Assembly (NCBI GenBank): GCA_945952065.1
Contig: CAMFGY010000007.1
Coordinates: 62,001 to 126,000 of the forward strand
Direction: 5' to 3'
Source of the DNA: an uncultured Burkholderiales bacterium
GTDB taxonomy: Bacteria > Pseudomonadota > Gammaproteobacteria > Burkholderiales > Burkholderiaceae_C
Length of the DNA stretch: 64,000 nt
Under the pieces are notes generated by a model. It was not told where the DNA came from. It saw nothing but the letters and a program-made list of their open reading frames with translations, and searched no databases. A program made the translations under genes and the position numbers. Within the stretch, counting starts at the first letter, position 1. Each line of letters opens with the position of its first letter. Below are positions 57,725-64,000 of this stretch, one piece after another.

Positions 57725-60700
57725 TCAGTCATGGCTGTGGCTATGGGCTTGGCCCGCCAGCTCCTCGTTGATGGGGGTGACCCCAGCCTTCATGCCCTCA
57801 AAGAAGAAGGGCCGCCGGGCCTTGTTGCGCGGCCACACTTCGTTGAGGGTGCTGGCTTCGAACAGCCGGCCGTTTTGCATCACCTGGCTGATTTGATCGC
57901 TGTTGCGGATATTGCCCAGAATGTCGCCGCTCAGGATGATCAGGTCGGCCAGCTTGCCGACCTCCAAGGAGCCCAGGTCTTTGTCCAAGCCCAGGCTTTG
58001 CGCCGGATTCAAGGTGGCGCTGCGGATGGCCTCCAGCGGGCTCATACCGCCCAGGCCAAACATCCACATCTCCCAATGCGCCCCCAAGCCTTCGCGCTGC
58101 CCATGGGCACCGATATTGGTGCGCACACCTGCACGCTGCAATTCGGTGGCGGTTTTGGCGACGCGCAGCACATTGAAGTCTTCTTCCGGCGCGGTCAAAC
58201 GGCGCACGCTGCGCGCTTGCAGCAGGGCCGGCGGCACGAAACGGCTCAGCAAAGGATGCTTCCAGACTTCGGTGCGGGCGTACCAATAGTGCTCGCCATC
58301 CAAGCCGCCAAAGCCCACATTCAAGGTGGGCGTGTAAGCCACCTGGGTTTGCGACCAGAGCTGTTTCACATCGTCGTACACCTGGGCCACCGGCAGCGAA
58401 TGCTCGATGCTGCTGTGGCCGTCCACCAGCATGCTCATATCGAGCTGGAACAGCGAAGCGCCCTCGGGCACCACCATCATGCCGGTCTGGCGCGCAGCTT
58501 CAATGACTTGTTGGCGTTGCTCGCGTCGGGGCTGCTGGTAGCTTTTGACGCTGATGGCCCCGGCCGCCTGTTGGCGCTTCAAATGCACCAAGGCGTCGTC
58601 CAGCTTGTTGATGACGGCGGTGAAGGGCGTTTTCGCGCCGTAAAGAATCGTGCCGGTGGAGTAGATGCGCGGCGCCACCACGGTGCCCGCTCGCTGCATT
58701 TCGGCTTGGGTGAAGATGTCGCCGTTGCGATTGGAGGGGTCGAACAGGGTCGTCACCCCAAAAGCCAGCGAAGCGTAATTGACCCAGCTTTGTTGCGGAA
58801 TGATCTCTGATTCACCCATGCCGCCATGCCAATGCGCATCGATCAGGCCGGGGATGACGGTCTTGCCGCTGAGGTCCAAGACCTTCGCCCCGGCCGGCAC
58901 GCTCACCTGGCCTTTGGCGCCGATGGCGGCGATGCGATTGCCCTGCACCACGATCACGCCCTCGGGGATCACTTCGTCAACCTTCATCGTCACGATGCGC
59001 GCGCCGCTGAGGGCGAGGGTGCCGCTGGGCGCGTCGGCCTTCTGCATGAAGCCGATGGCTCGGCCTTGTCCCGTGGGCTTGTAGTCCGCCTGTCCTGGCG
59101 CAAAAGCATCGGCCAGGGCGGTCGTGAAGAGTTGGTCGGCGGCCGTGAAGTGCACCTGGCGGCTGTCGCCGCTCCATTGCATGGCCTCGCCGCTGATCAC
59201 ATCCAACTGACGCACCGGCAGCGCATCCATCTTGGGGCCGACGTTGATGGGCTTGCCGGCCTGCGGCAGCGGCGTCACATAGGCGTGAAAGCGCTCCACA
59301 AAGCCCAGCCATTGGCCGTCCGGCGAGATGCTGAATTCGGTGGCAAATTCAGATTTGGCGATCTCGGTCTCTTGCCTGTCCTTCAAGTCAATCCGCACCA
59401 GCTTGCGGACAAAGTCCACCTCACTGCTCATGGCCGAACGGCTCAAATAGACGGCATCATTGCGCGCGCCAAACTGCGGTGCTTCGCCGTCCTTGGCGAT
59501 GCGCTGCGGCGTGCCGCTGCCATCGGCAGCAGCCAGGTAGATGCCTTTGTCCAGGCCGTGCCAAGGTGAAGTCAGATAGCCGCCGGCTTGCTTGCTGTAG
59601 ACCACCGACTTGCCATCTGGCGAGAACTTCGGGGCCAGGTATTTGCCGGGGGCCTGGGTGATGGCGGTCTCGAGTCCACTGGCCAGCTCCAGCTTGCGCA
59701 CGCTGCCCAGTTGTTCATCGTTCCAGGTCACAAAGACCAAGGCTTTGCCGTCGCGCGAAAAACTCGGGAAGAACTCAAAGGCATCGCTGCGCTGAGTGAG
59801 GCGTCGAGGCACTTGTGCCTCTTTGCCGCTGCGCAGGTCTTTGATGTAGAGCTGACCGAGCGCGGAGTAGACCACCGCGCTGCCATCGGGCGCCACCGTG
59901 GCCCAACGCAGCTGCTTTACGGCAAATTGATCAGGGGCCACCTCTTGCGTCTGACGCAAGGCCTCGCGCACTTCGCGCTGGTCTTTCACATGGAAGGGAA
60001 TTTCTGTGGCCGTGCCCGCAAAGGGATCGACCTTCCAGATGCGGCCCTGCGCCCAGGTCACCACATGCTTGGCGTCGGGCGTCCAGGCAAAAGCGGGGTA
60101 GACCCCGTTGACCGACCAGGACTCTTGCAAGTCGCGCTCCATCTGGGCCCAGACCGGCTTTTCCTGGCCGCTTTGCAAGTCTTTCAAAAACAAGGTGCTT
60201 TGGTTGCGGATGCGGCGAACAAAGGCCAGGTATTTGCCGTCCGGTGAGGGGGTGGGGCGCACGGCGCCGCCTGCGCCTTGCACCAGGGGCTCTACCGTGC
60301 CATCACGCAAGTCTTGGCGGAAGATTTTGAAGATCTCGCCATTGGCATCTTTGTTGTACTCAAACTCCCGGCCCGGGGTGGTGTCGCGGGAGTAGTAAAG
60401 CGTGTTGCCGTCGGGCGATATCGCGGGTTCGCCCAGGTCTTTTTGCCAGTTGGGTTTTTCATTGAGCTGCACGCCCTTGTTGTTGGCGCCGCCGTCCACG
60501 TGATAGAGCCAGATTTCGCCGGAGCCCGCAGAGCGCGTGCCGGTGTAGTGCTTACGGGCCGCAATGTATTGCCCATTGGGGTGCCACACCGGGTTGTTCA
60601 ACAGTCGGAAATCTTCATGGCTGACCGCGCGTGGATGGGTGCCGTCGGCGTTCATCACCCAGATGTTGTCGCCACCGCCGGCATCGCTTTGGTAGGCAAT

Positions 60701-61057
60701 CTGCTTGCCGTCGGGCGAGAAGCGCGGCTGCTGCTCCCAGGCGACGGAATGCGTCAACGCCCGCGCTTCGCCACCGCTGATGGGCAAGAGGTACAGATCG
60801 CCGAGCAGATCAAAGACGATGGTTTTGCCATCTGGGCTGACATCCAGCGACATCCAAGTGCCGCTGCGGATGTCGATGTCGACATGTCGGCTCGGGCCTG
60901 GCGCTTGGTTGACGTTCCACTTGCTCGGGCTGGCCGCTGCGGTGCTGTTGCCGTGGGTAGCGGTGGTTTGAGCGCAAAGCGAAGCGCTGAGCAAAGGCAG
61001 CAGCGCCAAGACGCTGCACTTCAGCACCCGCGCAGGGGCCAAAAGACGTGGTTTCAT
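57725..61057 (-). CDS. Exported beta-propeller / amidohydrolase fusion protein
   Basis: 1110 aa. A signal peptide (about 1-29, ending SASLCAQ) points to export. The first 650 residues are TolB/WD40-like PD40 repeats, several with SPDGK cores. The last 430 are an amidohydrolase: metal HxH in GLIDAHWHGGMGE, a likely bridging Lys in ISVKSYQQP, His in HSSIEHSL, and NIGAHGQREGLGAHWEMW where many relatives have GTD. It ends in a His-rich tail (HSHSHD). Substrate unknown; probably an amide, peptide or cyclic compound in the periplasm. The start MKPRLLAP has no strong ribosome site; the frame stays open upstream. Confidence 0.82.
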   Translation of the reverse strand: MKPRLLAPARVLKCSVLALLPLLSASLCAQTTATHGNSTAAASPSKWNVNQAPGPSRHVDIDIRSGTWMSLDVSPDGKTIVFDLLGDLYLLPISGGEARALTHSVAWEQQPRFSPDGKQIAYQSDAGGGDNIWVMNADGTHPRAVSHEDFRLLNNPVWHPNGQYIAARKHYTGTRSAGSGEIWLYHVDGGANNKGVQLNEKPNWQKDLGEPAISPDGNTLYYSRDTTPGREFEYNKDANGEIFKIFRQDLRDGTVEPLVQGAGGAVRPTPSPDGKYLAFVRRIRNQSTLFLKDLQSGQEKPVWAQMERDLQESWSVNGVYPAFAWTPDAKHVVTWAQGRIWKVDPFAGTATEIPFHVKDQREVREALRQTQEVAPDQFAVKQLRWATVAPDGSAVVYSALGQLYIKDLRSGKEAQVPRRLTQRSDAFEFFPSFSRDGKALVFVTWNDEQLGSVRKLELASGLETAITQAPGKYLAPKFSPDGKSVVYSKQAGGYLTSPWHGLDKGIYLAAADGSGTPQRIAKDGEAPQFGARNDAVYLSRSAMSSEVDFVRKLVRIDLKDRQETEIAKSEFATEFSISPDGQWLGFVERFHAYVTPLPQAGKPINVGPKMDALPVRQLDVISGEAMQWSGDSRQVHFTAADQLFTTALADAFAPGQADYKPTGQGRAIGFMQKADAPSGTLALSGARIVTMKVDEVIPEGVIVVQGNRIAAIGAKGQVSVPAGAKVLDLSGKTVIPGLIDAHWHGGMGESEIIPQQSWVNYASLAFGVTTLFDPSNRNGDIFTQAEMQRAGTVVAPRIYSTGTILYGAKTPFTAVINKLDDALVHLKRQQAAGAISVKSYQQPRREQRQQVIEAARQTGMMVVPEGASLFQLDMSMLVDGHSSIEHSLPVAQVYDDVKQLWSQTQVAYTPTLNVGFGGLDGEHYWYARTEVWKHPLLSRFVPPALLQARSVRRLTAPEEDFNVLRVAKTATELQRAGVRTNIGAHGQREGLGAHWEMWMFGLGGMSPLEAIRSATLNPAQSLGLDKDLGSLEVGKLADLIILSGDILGNIRNSDQISQVMQNGRLFEASTLNEVWPRNKARRPFFFEGMKAGVTPINEELAGQAHSHSHD

Positions 61058-61120
61058 GAGCTTGTGGCGGCCAGTCGGCCGGATGACGCCGCGGATGGCG
61101 GCAGGCAGGCGCAGCATAGG

Positions 61121-61144
61121 CGAGTCACCGCAACAAGTAACTCG
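61121..61144 (-). other. Dyad upstream of the amidohydrolase gene
   Basis: CGAGTCAC (61121-61128) with GTAACTCG (61137-61144), seven Watson-Crick pairs plus one mismatch or G-U over an 8-base centre. It lies 64-87 bp upstream of the amidohydrolase start and could be an operator. The rest of the 194-bp gap 61058-61251 shows nothing recognisable. Confidence 0.3.
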
Positions 61145-61251
61145 GTCAAAACCTGGGCTGTGCGACTGGCGCATGCGAGATCCCCCGCATCGAAAGTGTG
61201 GGCCGCCTGGGCTTTCGAATGCCTGCGCTGAACCGTCCCTGTGCGCTTGTA

Positions 61252-61809
61252 TCAGCGGCCGCGCTCTGCGGCCTTCTTCTTGGCGGGCCGGGCGGGCTTG
61301 TTGGGTTTTTCGGCTTCGCTCGCCGCCGCTTGCCATTGCTCCAATGCGGACACGGTGTTCATGTGCGTGAGCACGCGAACCAGATAGTCGGGCGCCAGGG
61401 CTTGCAACTGCTGCAGCAGGCGCGTGGCCAGCGCCTGGCCATTGAGCGGACCCAGCGGCGCAGTCACCGGCGCATGCAACTCGGCCAGGCTGTGCGCCAC
61501 ACGCAGGCGCCGCCAGGTGCTTTGATGCAATTGCACTTGCTGCAAGGCGTCGCTGGCATGCTGGGGCAGCAAGGCCCGCAGTTCGGCGACCGGGTTGCGC
61601 AGGGCAGGGCGGGGCGGCTGAGACGTGCTGACAGGCGGGCGCTGGGCGCGCTGCTGCAGCTTGGCGATCAGGTGCTCGCGCAAGGCCCCGGGCGGCTGGG
61701 CGGCCGCGCGCTGCGCCAGGCTTTGCAGCATGCGGCGGCGCACCGGGTCCGTGGCTTGGGATCCCGCCCATTGCACCAGGTCGACATTCACTTCATGCGG
61801 CATGTTCAC
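61252..61809 (-). CDS. DUF2894 protein
   Basis: Cytoplasmic protein of unknown function, 185 aa, no signal or membrane helix. Helical throughout, Gln/Ala/Leu-rich, with a basic Lys/Pro-rich tail (EKPNKPARPAKKKAAERGR). The pattern LRALLPQHASDALQQVQLHQSTWRRLRV resembles DUF2894. The GTG start at 61809 overlaps the stop of the upstream OmpA-like gene by 4 bp (GTGA); ATG 61803 is the alternative. From memory this family is found beside DUF802 and OmpA-like genes in other Burkholderiales. Confidence 0.75.
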   Translation of the reverse strand: MNMPHEVNVDLVQWAGSQATDPVRRRMLQSLAQRAAAQPPGALREHLIAKLQQRAQRPPVSTSQPPRPALRNPVAELRALLPQHASDALQQVQLHQSTWRRLRVAHSLAELHAPVTAPLGPLNGQALATRLLQQLQALAPDYLVRVLTHMNTVSALEQWQAAASEAEKPNKPARPAKKKAAERGR

Positions 61810-62453
61810 GGCGTCAGCACCGCAGCGGCGCGCTTGGGGCGCGGTGTGGGGGCGATTTCAACGCGCCGATTGAGGGCGCGCCCGGCCGCGCTGTCGTTGG
61901 AGGCCACCGGTTGTTGCGACCCAAAAGCCGCCGAGAACACCGCATCAGGTGGCAGGCCGTCGGCCAGCAGGGCGCGCGTCACGTTCAAGGCGCGGCGGGC
62001 CGAGAGGTCCCAGTTGTCGGTGAACTGCATGCCGGGCACCACGCCACGGTCATCGGTAAAGCCGCTGACCATCAAAATCTCATCCCTTTGGGCCAGATAG
62101 GTACGCAGCGGTTTGGCCAAGGCCGCGAGCAGGGCGCGTCCATCGGCCAGCAATTGATCGGAGCCGGTGGCAAAGAGCACGGCGCTGTTGATGCCAATGC
62201 GCCCTTCTACCAAGGTGATGCGGCCATCGGCCAGCGGGCCGGCCAGTGCGCGTTCCAAGGCTTCGCGGCGGCTTTGTTCGGCTTTGCGCTGCTGCATTTC
62301 GGCTTGCAATTGATGGGCAAGGTCCAGCTGCCCCACCAGGGCAGCCGCCAGCACCAACACGAAAGCGCCCAAGACGCCGGCCATCAAGTCACCAAAAGCA
62401 GCCCAAGCATGGGCGGCCGTGCCTTCGTGCTCCAGCTCCAGCTGATCATCCAT
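61806..62453 (-). CDS. MotB/OmpA-like peptidoglycan-anchored membrane protein
   Basis: 215 aa. One N-terminal membrane helix (about 17-41, AWAAFGDLMAGVLGAFVLVL) containing a single acidic residue, D22, placed like the proton-binding Asp of MotB. A helical linker (about 45-70) leads to an OmpA-like domain with VSGFTDDRG, TDNWDLSARRALNVTRALL and NRRVEI, the peptidoglycan-binding signature. AAGGAG lies 8 bases before the ATG. It overlaps the DUF802 gene by 8 bp and DUF2894 by 4 bp, so all three are translationally coupled. Confidence 0.85.
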   Translation of the reverse strand: MDDQLELEHEGTAAHAWAAFGDLMAGVLGAFVLVLAAALVGQLDLAHQLQAEMQQRKAEQSRREALERALAGPLADGRITLVEGRIGINSAVLFATGSDQLLADGRALLAALAKPLRTYLAQRDEILMVSGFTDDRGVVPGMQFTDNWDLSARRALNVTRALLADGLPPDAVFSAAFGSQQPVASNDSAAGRALNRRVEIAPTPRPKRAAAVLTP

Positions 62454-64000
62454 GGGGGGCCGCTCCTTGCAGTGCATCCAGGATTTGCTTTTGCGAGCCC
62501 AGGCAGAGCTCGATCACCTCGCGTGCTTGGGCCACGTAATAGCCCAGTTGCTCGTCGCTGCGGTTGATGCTGGCGGCCAGGCGTTCTTCCAGCGCCGCCA
62601 AATGCTGTTGCAGCTGAAGGTTGCTCTGTTGGAACTGCTCAATGGCGGCGCCAAATCCATCGCCCACGCTGGCGATATCGGCCGCGCTGGCCGCCAAATG
62701 GGTGGCGGCATCGGCCAGCGAGTGGCCCGAGGCTTCGGCCAGCGCGGTGAAGCGCTGCCCCACGGTCTCAATCTGATGGGCCGAGCGGTCCACCAGGGCG
62801 TCAATCGCGCGGCGTTGTTCGCCAGCGGCTTGCTGCAGCGAGCTGAGCAGGGTGGACACCGTGCTCATCAGTTCGCTTCGTTCCAACAGGGCCGCGCGAT
62901 CTTGCGCTTGGCTTTGGGCCAGTTGCTCACGCAAAGCCGCCACCACTTCCACCGCCGCGCGGGGCGCTGCACTGGCGGCTTGCAAAATTTCGCCCGCCTC
63001 GCTCAGGGTCTTTTGGGAACAGACTTCGGCTTGAGCGACCAAGCTGCGGGTGTTGGTCAAGAGTTCGTCGGCGAGCGCTTGTTGTTGCTGCAGCTGTGCG
63101 GCCCCGGCTGCCGTCAGCTCGCTGCGCCAAGCGGCAAGGCGCGCCGCTTCATCGGCTTCTTGCGCGGATTGCAATTGCTGGAAGGCCGCGCCGATGGCCG
63201 CAATGCTGGCCTGCATTTGCTCTGCGGACAAGCGGCTGATCTCGCTGAGCGCTTGGTTGGCGCGCGCATCGCTGTCTTGCAGCATTTGCACAGCCTGGGC
63301 CCGCTGATGGGCCAACGCAGCTTCGAGGGCCTCGCGCTGCTGCTTCAAGGCCGCGGCATCGGCCGAGGCCTGAGCATGGCTTTGCTGGTCGCGAGCATCC
63401 AGGGCTGCGAGCTGACGCTCTTGGGCGCGCGAAACCTGTGCCAGCAGGTCTTGCATTTGGGCCGCGAACTGCTGTGCGGCTTGGCTGAGCAAATCGCCGG
63501 CGCCGGCTTGTTGCGCCTGCAGCGCTTGCAGCTGATCTTGCAGGGCCGCCCAGCGGGCTTGATCGGCTTCGGCCTGGGCCGCTTGCTGGCGGCTGACCAT
63601 GGCGTCCAAGGTCGCCAACATCGCTTGCGCATCGGATGCCCAACGCTGAGCCTGCGCCTGCGAGCTCCGCTCCGCGGCCGCGGCCGCGTCCTCCAAGAAA
63701 CGCTGCGACATGGCATGTTGCGCGGCCAGCGCCTCGGTCTGCTGCTGAGCGGCGAGTGCTTGTTGATGCTGCATGCGCTCGGCCCCGGCTTCAAATTGGG
63801 CGGCCAGTCCGCTCAATTGCTCGCTGACCACCTGGCCCACGCGCTCATGCAAAGCCCCGGCTTCGCTGGCAATGCCGGCCATCGCGGATTTCGCGGACGT
63901 CTGCATGGCCGCGCCGGCTTCTTTTGCCGCGTCATTCAGGCTGCTGCGCAACGTGGCATCCACACTTTGGGCCAAGGCCAGATAGGCCTTGCTGGTTTCG
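62446..64000 (-). CDS. DUF802-type long coiled-coil protein, C-terminal part (5' end cut by window)
   Basis: The last 517 residues of a protein open to the right edge. Almost wholly helical, very rich in Ala, Gln, Leu and Glu, with few Pro or Gly: a long coiled-coil or helical rod without membrane helices in the visible part. The end RSDEQLGYYVAQAREVIELC then LGSQKQILDALQ is the most conserved-looking block. Function unknown. The coupling to a MotB-like gene suggests a stator-like complex in which the missing N-terminus would hold membrane helices; that is inference. Confidence 0.72.
   Translation of the reverse strand, partial: ETSKAYLALAQSVDATLRSSLNDAAKEAGAAMQTSAKSAMAGIASEAGALHERVGQVVSEQLSGLAAQFEAGAERMQHQQALAAQQQTEALAAQHAMSQRFLEDAAAAAERSSQAQAQRWASDAQAMLATLDAMVSRQQAAQAEADQARWAALQDQLQALQAQQAGAGDLLSQAAQQFAAQMQDLLAQVSRAQERQLAALDARDQQSHAQASADAAALKQQREALEAALAHQRAQAVQMLQDSDARANQALSEISRLSAEQMQASIAAIGAAFQQLQSAQEADEAARLAAWRSELTAAGAAQLQQQQALADELLTNTRSLVAQAEVCSQKTLSEAGEILQAASAAPRAAVEVVAALREQLAQSQAQDRAALLERSELMSTVSTLLSSLQQAAGEQRRAIDALVDRSAHQIETVGQRFTALAEASGHSLADAATHLAASAADIASVGDGFGAAIEQFQQSNLQLQQHLAALEERLAASINRSDEQLGYYVAQAREVIELCLGSQKQILDALQGAAPHG

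Overview
The window looks like a contiguous piece of a betaproteobacterial (Burkholderiales) chromosome, probably from the Comamonadaceae / Roseateles-Leptothrix side of the order. The evidence is the high and even GC content, the long IscR cysteine spacing typical of beta-proteobacteria, the rpsO-pnp-quinone oxidoreductase-tpiA-secG-tRNA-Leu-nuoA-N-DUF2818-Nudix-DUF1178 order, and a gcvT-gcvH-gcvP-sdaA run behind a tandem glycine riboswitch. I see no insertion sequence, prophage, integrase, CRISPR array or rRNA gene. Coding density is very high. I saw no frameshifted or broken gene; the only partial genes are cut by the window edges (iscR at the left, a DUF802 gene at the right).

Layout. 1-6264: iron-sulfur assembly operon (iscR' iscS iscU iscA hscB hscA fdx) followed by tsaD, with a terminator-like hairpin between iscA and hscB. 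6289-6729: an Hsp20 chaperone on the minus strand. 7064-12433: rpsO, pnp, a quinone oxidoreductase, tpiA, secG and tRNA-Leu(GAG). 12648-28799: the complete 14-subunit complex I operon nuoA-N, then DUF2818, a Nudix hydrolase and DUF1178. 28958-33382: an RND efflux pair. 33411-36541: an FAD-linked oxidase and a DUF2069 protein (minus), divergent from a YihY/BrkB protein. 36583-39484: an XRE-cupin regulator divergent from kbl and an SDR-type threonine dehydrogenase. 39565-43225: a MipA-like outer-membrane protein, an alpha/beta hydrolase, metY and a CBS protein. 43377-50272: aroC, an MFS transporter and a second RND pair. 50395-57724: an orphan periplasmic binding protein, then sdaA and the glycine cleavage genes on the minus strand. 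57725-61057: a large exported beta-propeller/amidohydrolase. 61252-64000: DUF2894, a MotB/OmpA-like protein and a long coiled-coil DUF802 protein.

How the genes fit together. Two themes recur. The first is Fe-S supply and use: the isc operon makes the clusters that complex I (NuoB, E, F, G, I) and the Fe-S serine dehydratase SdaA need. The second is one-carbon and amino-acid catabolism: threonine to glycine plus acetyl-CoA (Tdh, Kbl), glycine to CO2, ammonia and methylene-THF (GcvTHP), and serine to pyruvate (SdaA), under a glycine riboswitch and probably an XRE-cupin repressor.

The best candidate for an undescribed system is the last cluster. A membrane protein with a MotB-like N-terminal helix and a peptidoglycan-binding OmpA domain is translationally coupled to a very long helical DUF802 protein and to DUF2894. 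This is an arrangement reminiscent of ion-driven MotAB/ZorAB-type motors. The decisive N-terminal part of DUF802 lies outside the window.
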